From Aliivibrio finisterrensis_A (GTDB taxonomy: Bacteria > Pseudomonadota > Gammaproteobacteria > Enterobacterales > Vibrionaceae): 64,000 nt of DNA. A program made the translations under genes and the position numbers. Each line of letters begins with the position of its first letter. Positions within the stretch are counted from its first letter, which is position 1. Below, piece by piece: positions 1 through 8,845 of this stretch. The stretch is from NCBI RefSeq assembly GCF_004167675.1, contig NZ_SEZQ01000001.1, one strand, 5' to 3'. The notes beneath the pieces are model-generated. The model was not told where the DNA came from. It searched no databases and saw nothing but the letters and a program-made list of their open reading frames with translations.

Positions 1-42
1 CCGGCATCAAAAGCCGGTGCCTTACCGCTTGGCGATATCCCA
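1..42 (-). tRNA. glnU: tRNA-Gln (UUG), partial, cut by window start
   Basis: On the minus strand the sequence starts TGGGATA, the acceptor 5' strand typical of tRNA-Gln with U at position 1. A D-arm and an anticodon arm with loop TTTTGAT follow, giving anticodon TTG. The 3' half lies outside the window. It is the third gene of a tRNA operon whose order Met-Leu-Gln matches the E. coli metT-leuW-glnU cluster. Confidence 0.88.
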
Positions 43-92
43 ACAGAGAAGATTAAATCGGTAATTAAACCAAGATAATGCATCTTTAAATA

Positions 93-177
93 TGGTGCGG
101 ACGGAGAGACTTGAACTCTCACACCTTACGGCGCCAGAACCTAAATCTGGTGCGTCTACCAATTCCGCCACGTCCGC
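93..177 (-). tRNA. leuW: tRNA-Leu (UAG)
   Basis: An 85-nt class II tRNA with encoded CCA (TGG on the plus strand at 93-95). Acceptor strands GCGGACG and CGTCCGC pair. The anticodon stem CCAGA/TCTGG encloses loop TTTAGGT, so the anticodon is TAG. A long variable arm is present, as in leucine tRNAs. It lies between tRNA-Met and tRNA-Gln in one leftward operon. Confidence 0.97.
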
Positions 178-276
178 GTTCTACTGCTTTATTATTAAGA
201 ACAATCGTTACTTAATCTACAAAGAGTAGTTATTCTATATTTTAATTGACGATTGGTAAATCAATTAAAAGTTGTA

Positions 277-353
277 TGGTGGCTACTACGGGATTTGAAC
301 CTGTGACCCCATCATTATGAGTGATGTGCTCTAACCAGCTGAGCTAAGTAGCC
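277..353 (-). tRNA. metT: tRNA-Met (CAU), elongator
   Basis: A 77-nt tRNA with encoded CCA. Acceptor strands GGCTACT and AGTAGCC pair fully, and the anticodon loop CTCATAA gives anticodon CAT. The fully paired acceptor, with no mismatch at the first pair, and similarity to E. coli metT/metU indicate the elongator rather than the initiator species. It is the first gene of the leftward tRNA operon. Confidence 0.96.
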
Positions 354-412
354 AAATTGTTTCTTTCTTTCTAACTCGTCTCTCTTCCGTCTTATCGGTG
401 AGGACGGAGCGC

Positions 413-441
413 ATTATGCTTACCAGAGGCTTATGCGTCAA
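413..441 (-). promoter_or_regulatory. sigma-70 promoter of the tRNA-Met-Leu-Gln operon
   Basis: On the minus strand a -35 TTGACG (436-441) and a -10 CATAAT (413-418) are separated by exactly 17 bp. A GC-rich discriminator follows, as is usual for stringently controlled stable-RNA promoters. It lies about 60 bp upstream of tRNA-Met. The rest of 354-628 shows no coding potential. Confidence 0.8.
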
Positions 442-628
442 CACTTTTTTGAAAAAAATATGAATTCTTTGTTTGTTCGAACGGATTTTAATCAAAGCGT
501 ACTTTTTCTATGCAAAATAGAGTGAATTAGAGCAAAAGAATAAGAATAAGAGTTGAAAATAAGATGTAGTGAATTGGGGTGGGTAGAATAATAATGGGTT
601 TAACTGATTGAATTATAGACAAGTAATA

Positions 629-658
629 AAAAGGCCAGCAAATATGCTGGCCTTTTTT
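629..658 (-). terminator. intrinsic terminator after ychF
   Basis: The 8-bp stem GGCCAGCA/TGCTGGCC has a 4-nt loop and is flanked by A and T runs on both sides. It sits directly after the ychF stop codon and could act in both directions. Confidence 0.9.
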
Positions 659-659
659 A

Positions 660-1751
660 TTATACGTTGAAGCGGAAATGTACTACATCGCCATCTTTAA
701 CGATGTAATCCTTTCCTTCAAGACGCCATTTACCCGCTTCTTTAGCACCGCTCTCGCCACTAAATTCAATAAAGTTGTCGTAACCTACAACTTCTGCACG
801 GATGAAGCCTTTTTCAAAGTCCGTATGGATCTTACCTGCCGCTTGAGGAGCAGTTGCACCTACAGGGATAGTCCAAGCGCGTACTTCTTTTACACCCGCA
901 GTGAAATACGTCTGTAGAGTAAGTAACTCATAACCAGAACGGATAACACGGTTTAGACCTGGTTCTTCAATGCCCATATCAGCAAGGAATTCTTCGCGAT
1001 CTTCATCATCTAGTTCAGAAAGCTCAGATTCAATAGCTGCACATACTGGAACAACAACGTTGTTTTCTTTTTCTGCGTATTCACGAACCATATCTAGGAA
1101 TGGGTTGTTTTCAAAACCATCTTCACTAACGTTAGCAATATACATTGTTGGTTTTAGTGTTAAGAAATTCAGGTAAGAAACAGCTGCGATTTCTTCTTTT
1201 GCTAGTTCAACAGTGCGAGCCATTCCACCTTCTGTGAATACAGGCAGCAGTTTTTCAAGTACTGAGATTTCAAACTTAGCGTCTTTATCGCCACCTTTTG
1301 CTTTCTTCGTTTGACGGAAGATTGCACGTTCACATGAATCTAAATCAGCTAGAGCAAGCTCAAGGTTGATGATCTCGATATCTTCAATCGGTGAGATTTT
1401 ACCAGCTACGTGAATGATGTTTTCATTTTCAAAACAACGAACAACATGGCCAATAGCGTCTGTTTCACGGATGTTTGCTAGGAATTTATTACCTAGACCT
1501 TCACCTTTAGAAGCACCAGCTACAAGACCTGCGATATCAACGAATTCCATTGTCGTTGGAAGAATACGCTCTGGATTTACGATTTTAGCTAATGCGTCTA
1601 AACGTAGATCTGGAACAGGAACCACACCTGTGTTTGGTTCAATTGTACAGAAAGGGAAGTTTGCCGCTTCAATTCCCGCTTTAGTTAGTGCGTTAAACAG
1701 TGTTGACTTACCAACGTTTGGAAGACCAACGATTCCGCATTTAAAACCCAT
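660..1751 (-). CDS. ychF: redox-regulated ATPase YchF (Obg-family P-loop protein)
   Basis: A 363-residue protein of the YchF/Ola1 family, the usual length. The P-loop GLPNVGKST is at residues 9-17 and the G3-like motif DIAGL is near residue 73. A coiled-coil insertion and a C-terminal TGS domain follow. Family members hydrolyse ATP rather than GTP, bind ribosomes and respond to oxidative stress. The gene starts 19 bp after the pth stop, so pth-ychF is a two-gene operon as in E. coli. An intrinsic terminator follows directly. Identity is secure; the physiological role is known only in outline. Confidence 0.98.
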   Translation of the reverse strand: MGFKCGIVGLPNVGKSTLFNALTKAGIEAANFPFCTIEPNTGVVPVPDLRLDALAKIVNPERILPTTMEFVDIAGLVAGASKGEGLGNKFLANIRETDAIGHVVRCFENENIIHVAGKISPIEDIEIINLELALADLDSCERAIFRQTKKAKGGDKDAKFEISVLEKLLPVFTEGGMARTVELAKEEIAAVSYLNFLTLKPTMYIANVSEDGFENNPFLDMVREYAEKENNVVVPVCAAIESELSELDDEDREEFLADMGIEEPGLNRVIRSGYELLTLQTYFTAGVKEVRAWTIPVGATAPQAAGKIHTDFEKGFIRAEVVGYDNFIEFSGESGAKEAGKWRLEGKDYIVKDGDVVHFRFNV

Positions 1752-1770
1752 GATGTAAACCTTATCTGTG

Positions 1771-2361
1771 TTATTCAGCTTTGAATGTGTGTAAACGATT
1801 TTGTGCTTTACTTAATCCATCTTTAAGCAAGATATCTAAACAGCGTGTAGATTCATCTACAGCAGCATCGATTAACTCTTGCTCTTTGGTAGGCGCTTTT
1901 CCTAAAACAAAACCGGCAACTTTATCTTTGTGGCCAGGGTGGCCAATACCAATACGGAGTCGATAGAACTCTTTCGTATTGGCTAATTTAGTAATGGTAT
2001 CTCGTAAGCCATTATGACCTCCGTGACCACCACCTTTTTTGAATTTTGCTACCCCAGGAGGGAGATCAAGCTCATCATGAGCAACTAAAATCTCTTCTGG
2101 TTTTATTTGGTAAAACTTAGCTAATGAAGCAATCGCTTTACCTGATAAATTCATAAATGTTGTTGGGATTAATAAGCGAAGATCTTGGCCATTGCTTTGG
2201 ATCCTACCTGTTAACCCGAAGAACTTAGCTTCTTCTCGCAGTGAAACATTGTGCATACGAGCGAGCTCTTCGACGACCCATGCCCCTGCATTATGGCGAG
2301 TTCTTTTATACTCAAGACCAGGGTTTGCTAGTCCAACAAGAAGTTTGATTTGATTACTCAA
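1771..2361 (-). CDS. pth: peptidyl-tRNA hydrolase
   Basis: A 196-residue cytoplasmic hydrolase that cleaves the ester bond of peptidyl-tRNAs released from stalled ribosomes, recycling tRNA. The N-terminal motif LANPGLEYKRTRHN carries His23, equivalent to the catalytic His20 of E. coli, and the conserved HDELDLPPG segment holds the partner aspartate. Length fits the family (about 195). It is the first gene of a pth-ychF operon. Its start ATG is the only plausible one before the conserved core. Confidence 0.98.
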   Translation of the reverse strand: MSNQIKLLVGLANPGLEYKRTRHNAGAWVVEELARMHNVSLREEAKFFGLTGRIQSNGQDLRLLIPTTFMNLSGKAIASLAKFYQIKPEEILVAHDELDLPPGVAKFKKGGGHGGHNGLRDTITKLANTKEFYRLRIGIGHPGHKDKVAGFVLGKAPTKEQELIDAAVDESTRCLDILLKDGLSKAQNRLHTFKAE

Positions 2362-2381
2362 AGACTTATCTCTCTATTTGG

Positions 2382-2446
2382 ATACCAATATCATTAATAA
2401 ACTTATTCGTATAAAAGAAACGAAAGAAAATTAATGGTATTAGTAT
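2382..2446. repeat. near-perfect inverted repeat in the pth-prs intergenic region
   Basis: Arms of 17 bp at 2382-2398 and 2430-2446 match in inverted orientation at 15 of 17 positions. Both mismatches would form G-U pairs in RNA. The arms contain the AT-rich core ATACYAATAYCATTAAT. About 31 bp of A-rich sequence separates them. It is neither a normal terminator (no T run) nor a protein-coding piece, and may be a small dispersed palindromic element. Confidence 0.55.
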
Positions 2447-2493
2447 GTCCCATTAAAAAGGCGCGCCATATTAACACAAGAAATCCAAATACA

Positions 2494-2523
2494 AAAACGC
2501 CCCGCATATAGCAGGGCGTTTGA
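2494..2523 (-). terminator. intrinsic terminator after prs
   Basis: On the minus strand the stem AAACGCCCTGC/GCGGGGCGTTT (one G-U pair) has a short AT loop and runs into a T tract. It lies about 17 bp past the prs stop and separates the lolB-ispE-prs unit from pth. Confidence 0.85.
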
Positions 2524-2539
2524 ATAGATTTTTGTTTGA

Positions 2540-3487
2540 TTAGTGATCAAACATTGCAGAGATTGACTCTTCATTGCTGATACGACGAATCGCTTCAGCT
2601 AGCATGCGAGAAAGGCTTAGTTCAGTTACTTTGCCTGTTGCTGCCATTTCTTTAGATAGAGTAATCGAGTCAGTAACCACAACTTGGTCTAATACCGAGT
2701 TTGCAATGTTTTCTGCTGCTGAACCAGAGAATACAGCGTGAGTTGCATAAGCAAATACACGTTTAGCACCGCGTTCTTTAAGTGCTTCAGCTGCTTTACA
2801 TAATGTACCGCCAGTATCGATCATGTCATCAACGATAACACAGTCACGACCGTCAACATCACCAATAAGGTTCATTACTTCTGATACGTTTGCACGTGGA
2901 CGACGTTTATCAACGATAGCGATATCAACATCACCTAATGCTTTTGCTGTTGCGCGAGCACGAACAACACCACCTAGGTCAGGAGAAACAACAACTGGAT
3001 TTTCTAGACCACGAGTGCGCATGTCATCAAGCAGTACAGGAGTACCGAAGATATTGTCTACTGGTACGTCGAAGAAACCTTGAATTTGTTCAGCGTGAAG
3101 GTCGATAGTTAAAACGCGGTCAACACCAACGTTTGAAAGCATATCAGCAATAACTTTTGCAGTGATTGGTACACGAGCAGAACGTACGCGACGATCTTGG
3201 CGAGCATAACCAAAGTATGGGATTACCGCAGTGATACGGCCAGCAGAAGCACGACGAAGTGCGTCGATCATTACTACTAATTCCATGATGTTGTCATTAG
3301 TAGGGGCACATGTAGATTGAATGATGAAAACATCACTACCACGTACATTCTCGTTAATTTGAACAGCTACTTCGCCGTCAGAAAAACGATCGACAGTAGC
3401 GTCACCAAGTGAAATGTATAGTCGTTCAGCGATACGTTGCGCTAGTTTAGGAGTTGCATTACCAGCAAATAGCTTCATGTCAGGCAC
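2540..3487 (-). CDS. prs: ribose-phosphate pyrophosphokinase (PRPP synthase)
   Basis: Makes PRPP from ribose 5-phosphate and ATP for nucleotide, histidine, tryptophan and NAD synthesis. I place the start at a GTG (3485-3487), giving 315 residues beginning VPDMKLFAGNA, the same start and length as E. coli Prs. A Shine-Dalgarno-like GAGGT lies 8 nt before it. The frame stays open to an ATG at 3538, but that would add 17 residues absent from homologues. The loop YARQDRR and the PRPP-binding VDDMIDTGGT motif are intact. It is the third gene of lolB-ispE-prs, 38 bp after ispE. Confidence 0.97.
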   Translation of the reverse strand: MPDMKLFAGNATPKLAQRIAERLYISLGDATVDRFSDGEVAVQINENVRGSDVFIIQSTCAPTNDNIMELVVMIDALRRASAGRITAVIPYFGYARQDRRVRSARVPITAKVIADMLSNVGVDRVLTIDLHAEQIQGFFDVPVDNIFGTPVLLDDMRTRGLENPVVVSPDLGGVVRARATAKALGDVDIAIVDKRRPRANVSEVMNLIGDVDGRDCVIVDDMIDTGGTLCKAAEALKERGAKRVFAYATHAVFSGSAAENIANSVLDQVVVTDSITLSKEMAATGKVTELSLSRMLAEAIRRISNEESISAMFDH

Positions 3488-3525
3488 GGTGGAAACCTCA
3501 GGGTTGCGTCCAAATTGTGAGAATT

Positions 3526-4410
3526 TTATATTTTGCATAATGATTTATACTCTTCCAGTTTGTGGTTGAGTGGCGAAGTATTCATACCTCGAGTGATAAA
3601 TCCGGTTGCATTATCAGGGATTAAGGAATAAACCTCTTGTGCTTCTTTTTCGCTGTTAAATTCAGCAAAAACACAAGCGCCTGTTCCAGTTAATCTTGAT
3701 GGCGCATATTCTAACAGCCATGAAAGTTGGTAATCAACCTCTGGATACACACTTCTGACAATTTTTTCGCAATCGTTTTCGTATGGCGCATCTAAAAGAG
3801 CATTAAGTGACTGTTTTGGTGTATTTCTAATCAAATCAGGATGGGTGAAGACATTAACGGTTGCAATGCTTACGTTTGGCTTAATTAATACATACCATAA
3901 CTCTTTAGGGTTGGCTGGTTGTAATTTCTCGCCAACACCTTCTGCAAATGCAGAAAAACCGTGAACAAAGATAGGGACGTCTGCCCCTAATCTTACGCCC
4001 AACTCACTAAGCGCATTGTTGGGCAAATTCAACTGCCAAAGGAAATTCAAGGCAACTAAAACCGTTGCAGCATTAGAAGAGCCACCACCAATACCTCCTC
4101 CCATAGGAAGTACTTTTTCTATTTCGATATGAGCACCGAGCACGGATGAAGTATGCTGCTGGAGAAGAGTTGCTGCTTTCCAGATCAAATTATCTTCTGT
4201 TTTAACTCCCGGGATATCTGGAGATAAGGTGATTTTACCGGTCTTATTAGGCGTAATAGTTAGGTAGTCACATAAATCGATGAACTGAAATAGAGTTTGA
4301 AGTTCATGATAGCCATTTTCTTGTTGGCCATTAATATAAAGAAATAAGTTGAGTTTCGCAGGAGAAGGCCAGCGAGTAGAGGTATTTATCATTGAGTAAT
4401 TTTTTATCAT
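3526..4410 (-). CDS. ispE: 4-diphosphocytidyl-2-C-methyl-D-erythritol kinase
   Basis: GHMP-family kinase of the non-mevalonate (MEP) isoprenoid pathway; it phosphorylates CDP-methylerythritol. The ATP-binding glycine-rich motif PMGGGIGGGSSNAA is clear, and the N-terminal WPSPAKLNLFLYI block is typical. I chose the ATG at 4410 because it overlaps the lolB stop as ATGA, which suggests translational coupling (294 residues). An ATG at 4392 (288 residues) fits the E. coli N terminus more closely, and the frame is open to 4425. The lolB-ispE-prs order is conserved with E. coli. Confidence 0.95.
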   Translation of the reverse strand: MIKNYSMINTSTRWPSPAKLNLFLYINGQQENGYHELQTLFQFIDLCDYLTITPNKTGKITLSPDIPGVKTEDNLIWKAATLLQQHTSSVLGAHIEIEKVLPMGGGIGGGSSNAATVLVALNFLWQLNLPNNALSELGVRLGADVPIFVHGFSAFAEGVGEKLQPANPKELWYVLIKPNVSIATVNVFTHPDLIRNTPKQSLNALLDAPYENDCEKIVRSVYPEVDYQLSWLLEYAPSRLTGTGACVFAEFNSEKEAQEVYSLIPDNATGFITRGMNTSPLNHKLEEYKSLCKI

Positions 4411-5033
4411 TGAGAAACAATCCAATTTGAAGCAATGATTTTAATTGTGGTGTTTTGTTGAGTAAGCGTCATTGAATTTGGCAATAGGAGCTGTTCATTA
4501 TCGCTATAGCTGTTATAGCGTAGATGCCAGTTAGTTTGTCCAACCTGCTTTGATAAGTGCTCTATGGTATTTAATTCATTTAATTGAAAGTCATCAGCTG
4601 CGGTAGGTAATCCTTTAATCCAATCACCAAGATAAGCAATCGGCATATTAAGACCTGTGAGACCGTAGATAAGTCGTCCAGGGTCTGTACCTTCAAAAGT
4701 TTGGTCGCCTCCCGTTTCTACAATGGTATTGCCTTGATTCATTGAAACTTTGAGAACCGTTTGGCCTAAAAATGTGGTTAATAACAGCTCACTATTGTCT
4801 TGGTTTTGAGTCCATTGGAAATTTAAGCTATGACGTTGTTCTGGGGATTTATAGCCAATTTTTCCAGTGACTTTATACTCATTTATTTCTTGTAGTTTAC
4901 TTTGGTGTTTATTCCAATTAGTCGATTGTTGTGGCGTTAAAGGAACACTAGAACACGCACTCAGAAAAAGAGTAAAGATAAGAACAACTAATGGAAAGCG
5001 AGTAAAATGAGGAAGCGTCATTAAAAATCTCAT
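4407..5033 (-). CDS. lolB: outer-membrane lipoprotein localization protein LolB
   Basis: Lipoprotein receptor on the inner face of the outer membrane; it accepts lipoproteins from LolA and inserts them. A hydrophobic signal peptide ends in lipobox LSAC, so the mature protein starts at that cysteine. Length is about 208 residues from the chosen ATG at 5033; an ATG at 5021 is an alternative with a weak ribosome site. The frame can be extended to a TTG at 5066, which I reject because the signal peptide would be unusually long. Divergent from hemA, with which it shares the upstream region. Confidence 0.93.
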   Translation of the reverse strand: MRFLMTLPHFTRFPLVVLIFTLFLSACSSVPLTPQQSTNWNKHQSKLQEINEYKVTGKIGYKSPEQRHSLNFQWTQNQDNSELLLTTFLGQTVLKVSMNQGNTIVETGGDQTFEGTDPGRLIYGLTGLNMPIAYLGDWIKGLPTAADDFQLNELNTIEHLSKQVGQTNWHLRYNSYSDNEQLLLPNSMTLTQQNTTIKIIASNWIVSQ

Positions 5034-5200
5034 GTTTAATCTAAAGTAGGTATCAGATTGTAGCAAATTGTTTGAATATTTGGATACAAATAGTGCTTAT
5101 TGCTCACTAATTTCTCTCCTGAGAGCCCCTATGCCTTTTAAAATTGGGCGGCATCAAGTAAAATCCGCCCTTGTTATTTTTTTATTGGTCTGTTTGCCGA

Positions 5201-6457
5201 ATGTCATTGCTTGTTATTGGAATCAATCATACATCAGCCTCAGTTGATTTACGTGAGAGAGTTGCTTTCTCTCCAGATAAATTAACTAGAGCATTAGATG
5301 AACTAAAAAACAGTGATGCGATTCAAAGCGGCGTGATTTTATCGACTTGCAATAGAACTGAAATCTATTGCGAAGTGAAAATGGGGATCAGTAGTGGCTA
5401 TGTCATTAACTGGTTAGCTGAATTTCACTATGTTTCTTTAGATTTGTTGATGCCAAGCATCTATGTTTATGAAGAACAAGCAGCGGTAAAACATTTAATG
5501 CGTGTTTCTTGTGGCTTAGATTCATTAGTATTAGGTGAGCCACAGATTTTAGGTCAAGTAAAAAAAGCCTTCGCTGATGCGCGTGAGCGTAATGCAGTAG
5601 AGGGGACTATTGAAAAACTATTTCAAAGTAATTTTTCTGTAGCCAAGCGGGTCAGAACAGAAACGAATATTGGCGGTAATGCGGTATCTGTTGCTTATGC
5701 TGCTTGTATTTTAGCTCGTCAAATTTTCGAATCCCTTGCTGAATCAACGGTTCTTTTAGTTGGGGCAGGTGAAACCATTGAGTTAGTTGCTAAGCATTTA
5801 GATGCTGCTGGTTGTAAAAAATTGATTGTTGCTAACCGAACTCGCGAAAGAGCTATGGGGCTTGCAGAGCAATTTAATGCAGATGTTATTAGTCTTCCTG
5901 AAATTCCAGAACATTTATCAAAAGCCGATATTATTATCAGCTCTACCGCTAGCCCATTGCCAATTATTGGTAAAGGGATGGTTGAAAGCGCTTTAAAGCA
6001 ACGCAAACATCAGCCAATGTTGTTTGTCGATATTGCGGTCCCTCGTGATATTGAAGGAGAAGTGGCTGAGTTAAATGATGCCTATCTATATTCTGTTGAT
6101 GATCTTAAGTCGATCATCGATCACAACATTGAGCAACGAAAAATTGAAGCGATTCAGGCCGAAGTCATTGTCAGTGAAGAAAGTGCAAGCTTCATGACTT
6201 GGATCCGCTCGCGTCAAGCCGTTAAAAGTATTCGTGAATACCGTGATAATTCAGAAGCGATTCGAACTGAGCTATTGCAAAAAAGTATTCAAGCGCTCGC
6301 TTCTGGTCAAAATGCAGAAAAAGTTTTGGCAGAATTAAGTAATAAATTAACCAATAAACTCATTCATGCACCAACACTTGCTATGCAGAAGGCCGCCAAA
6401 AATGGTGAGTCAGAAAAACTTACTGTGATACGTCAAAGTATTGGTCTAGACAACTAA
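5201..6457 (+). CDS. hemA: glutamyl-tRNA reductase
   Basis: First committed step of C5-pathway tetrapyrrole synthesis: reduces glutamyl-tRNA(Glu) to glutamate-1-semialdehyde with NADPH. The catalytic cysteine lies in STCNRTEIYC (near residue 50), and the NADPH-binding domain contains LLVGAGETIE. The start at ATG 5201 (MSLLVIGINH, 418 residues) matches the E. coli length. First gene of a rightward cluster with prfA, prmC, sirB2, sirB1 and kdsA, an order also found in enterobacteria. Confidence 0.98.
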   Translation: MSLLVIGINHTSASVDLRERVAFSPDKLTRALDELKNSDAIQSGVILSTCNRTEIYCEVKMGISSGYVINWLAEFHYVSLDLLMPSIYVYEEQAAVKHLMRVSCGLDSLVLGEPQILGQVKKAFADARERNAVEGTIEKLFQSNFSVAKRVRTETNIGGNAVSVAYAACILARQIFESLAESTVLLVGAGETIELVAKHLDAAGCKKLIVANRTRERAMGLAEQFNADVISLPEIPEHLSKADIIISSTASPLPIIGKGMVESALKQRKHQPMLFVDIAVPRDIEGEVAELNDAYLYSVDDLKSIIDHNIEQRKIEAIQAEVIVSEESASFMTWIRSRQAVKSIREYRDNSEAIRTELLQKSIQALASGQNAEKVLAELSNKLTNKLIHAPTLAMQKAAKNGESEKLTVIRQSIGLDN

Positions 6458-6501
6458 GTGTAGCGTTCGCTACCAACATAAAGAAAAGAATAAATACTAT
6501 T

Positions 6502-7590
6502 ATGAAAGCATCAATTCGAGTAAAACTAGAAACGCTGGTTGAGCGTTATGAAGAAGTTCAGCATTTATTGGGTGATCCAGGCGTTATTGGTGATCAAAAT
6601 AAATTCCGAGCTTTATCGCGTGAATATTCTCAACTAGAAGAAGTAACACAGTGCTTCCAAGCGTACGAACAAGCTCAAGAAGATTTAGTTGCTGCTGAAG
6701 AAATGGCGCAAGAAGATGATGCTGAAATGCGCGAAATGGCGCAAGAAGAGATTAAAGAAGCTAAGGAAGCTATTGAGCGCCTTACTGATGAGTTGCAAGT
6801 GCTTTTATTACCAAAAGATCCAAACGATGAACGTAACTGTTTCTTAGAAATTCGTGCGGGTGCGGGTGGTGATGAAGCCGGTATCTTTGCTGGTAACCTT
6901 TTCCGCATGTATTCACGTTTTGCAGAGAAAAAGGGCTGGCGCATCGAAGTCATGAGTTCGAATGTTTCTGAGCAAGGTGGCTTTAAAGAAATGATTGCAA
7001 AAGTAAGCGGTGATGGCGCTTATGGCGTACTGAAATTTGAATCAGGTGGTCACCGTGTGCAACGTGTACCAGAAACCGAATCTCAAGGTCGTGTACATAC
7101 CTCAGCATGTACTGTTGCGGTAATGGCTGAAATCCCAGAAGCGGATCTTCCTGAAATCAAAGCAGCAGATTTAAAAATTGATACCTTCCGTGCATCAGGC
7201 GCGGGTGGTCAGCACGTTAACACCACTGATTCAGCAATCCGTATTACTCACTTACCAACAGGTACGGTTGTTGAGTGTCAGGATGAGCGTTCACAACATA
7301 AAAACAAAGCAAAAGCGATGTCGGTTCTTGCTGCTCGTATTATTCAAGCTGAACAAGCTCGTCGTGCTGAAGCAGTATCTGATACGCGTCGTAACTTATT
7401 AGGTTCTGGTGACCGTTCTGATCGTATTCGTACTTACAACTACCCACAAGGTCGTGTTTCTGATCACCGTATCAACTTAACTATCTACCGCTTAAACGAA
7501 GTGCTAGAAGGTGACTTAGCTTCGCTGATTGAACCTGTTGTTCTTGAGTATCAAGCAGACCAACTTGCTGCATTAGCTGAAAATAACTAA
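6502..7590 (+). CDS. prfA: peptide chain release factor 1
   Basis: Recognises UAA and UAG in the ribosomal A site and triggers peptide release. The codon-recognition tripeptide PxT appears as PET (in VPETESQGRVHTS). The catalytic GGQ is in GAGGQHVNTT, with the conserved flanking sequence that is the target of the PrmC methylase encoded next. 362 residues, the normal RF1 length. Its TAA overlaps the prmC ATG as TAATG, so the two are likely translationally coupled. Confidence 0.98.
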   Translation: MKASIRVKLETLVERYEEVQHLLGDPGVIGDQNKFRALSREYSQLEEVTQCFQAYEQAQEDLVAAEEMAQEDDAEMREMAQEEIKEAKEAIERLTDELQVLLLPKDPNDERNCFLEIRAGAGGDEAGIFAGNLFRMYSRFAEKKGWRIEVMSSNVSEQGGFKEMIAKVSGDGAYGVLKFESGGHRVQRVPETESQGRVHTSACTVAVMAEIPEADLPEIKAADLKIDTFRASGAGGQHVNTTDSAIRITHLPTGTVVECQDERSQHKNKAKAMSVLAARIIQAEQARRAEAVSDTRRNLLGSGDRSDRIRTYNYPQGRVSDHRINLTIYRLNEVLEGDLASLIEPVVLEYQADQLAALAENN

Positions 7591-8456
7591 TGAGCTTATC
7601 TATTGAAGCGTTGCTGAAACGCTCAATTCAATCATTAGTACTTGAGGGGAGTGATTCCCCTCAAGTTGATGCTGCTGTGCTGTTGTGTCATGTTCTTGAT
7701 AAACCAAGAAGTTATTTACTTACTTGGCCAGAAAAAGTGGTATCGGACGAAGAGCTGAGTAATTTTGACGCTTTACTAGAACGACGTCTTGCTGGTGAAC
7801 CTATTGCTTATATTGTGGGATATCGTGAATTCTGGTCATTACCACTTAAAGTATCACCAACAACACTGATCCCAAGACCTGATACAGAGCGTTTAGTTGA
7901 AGTTGCTTTAGATCTTCTTACTGAGTCGTCTAGTCGTGTTTTGGATTTAGGGACAGGTACTGGAGCTATTGCTCTTGCTATTGCCTCTGAGCTACCAAAA
8001 CTGAAGGTAATGGGTGTCGATTATCAAGATGATGCGGTTGAATTAGCAAGAAGAAACGCAAAAGATAATCACATTACTAATACCGAATTTCGGCAGGGCA
8101 GTTGGTTTACTCCAATTTCTCAGGAAGACCAATTTGATATTATAGTCAGTAATCCTCCTTATATTGACGGTAATGATCCTCATCTATCCCAAGGTGATGT
8201 ACGATTTGAGCCTCAAACGGCCTTGGTAGCAGAGCAAGAAGGCTTTGCTGATTTACTTCATATTATTGATCATAGCCGTCAACATCTTATTGATAATGGC
8301 TGGTTATTAATGGAGCATGGCTTTGAGCAAGGTAATCAATTACGTGATTACTTTATCGAGTATGGCTTCATTAATGTTAAAACAGAGAAAGATTATGCTG
8401 GCAATGACCGAGTAACCTTGGGTCAATGGACAGTAAACACAGAGAATAAAGGATAA
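7590..8456 (+). CDS. prmC: peptide chain release factor N5-glutamine methyltransferase
   Basis: Methylates the glutamine of the GGQ motif in RF1 and RF2, raising termination efficiency. The SAM-binding motif VLDLGTGTGAIALA and the substrate-glutamine motif NPPY (in SNPPYIDG) are intact. 288 residues, usual for the family. The start overlaps the prfA stop by one base (TAATG). Formerly called hemK. Adjacency to its substrate gene supports the call. Confidence 0.98.
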   Translation: MSLSIEALLKRSIQSLVLEGSDSPQVDAAVLLCHVLDKPRSYLLTWPEKVVSDEELSNFDALLERRLAGEPIAYIVGYREFWSLPLKVSPTTLIPRPDTERLVEVALDLLTESSSRVLDLGTGTGAIALAIASELPKLKVMGVDYQDDAVELARRNAKDNHITNTEFRQGSWFTPISQEDQFDIIVSNPPYIDGNDPHLSQGDVRFEPQTALVAEQEGFADLLHIIDHSRQHLIDNGWLLMEHGFEQGNQLRDYFIEYGFINVKTEKDYAGNDRVTLGQWTVNTENKG

Positions 8457-8459
8457 TTC

Positions 8460-8843
8460 ATGTATACCGCTGTTAAACACATTCATCTATTTATGATCGC
8501 TTGTAGCGTATTATTATTTGTCGTTCGTTACGTATTGATGATGGTTGATTCAGACCTTCGCAATAAAGCGTTTTTAAAGCGAGTGCCTCACGTTGTTGAC
8601 TCTGCAATGCTATTGAGTGGTATTGCGCTTATCTTTATTACTGGGTTTATTCCATTTACAGGTTCAGCGCCTTGGTTAACAGAAAAATTAACGTGTGTAA
8701 TGGTTTATATCGCTTTAGCTTTTGTCACGCTAAACAATGGTAAAAATAAAGTATTTAAGACCTTTGCTTTTCTTGGCGCGTTAGGCTGGCTAATGGTTGC
8801 AGCTAAGATTGCCGTGACTAAAGTGCCAACATTTCTGGGGTAA
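8460..8843 (+). CDS. SirB2 family integral membrane protein
   Basis: A 127-residue protein with about four predicted hydrophobic helices (near residues 8-25, 45-63, 75-92 and 102-118). It matches the SirB2/YchQ family found between prmC and kdsA in many gammaproteobacteria. No biochemical function is established, and no catalytic motif is visible. It starts 3 bp after prmC with GGAT just upstream, and ends 2 bp before the next gene, so it is part of the operon. Confidence 0.88.
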   Translation: MYTAVKHIHLFMIACSVLLFVVRYVLMMVDSDLRNKAFLKRVPHVVDSAMLLSGIALIFITGFIPFTGSAPWLTEKLTCVMVYIALAFVTLNNGKNKVFKTFAFLGALGWLMVAAKIAVTKVPTFLG

Positions 8844-8845
8844 TC

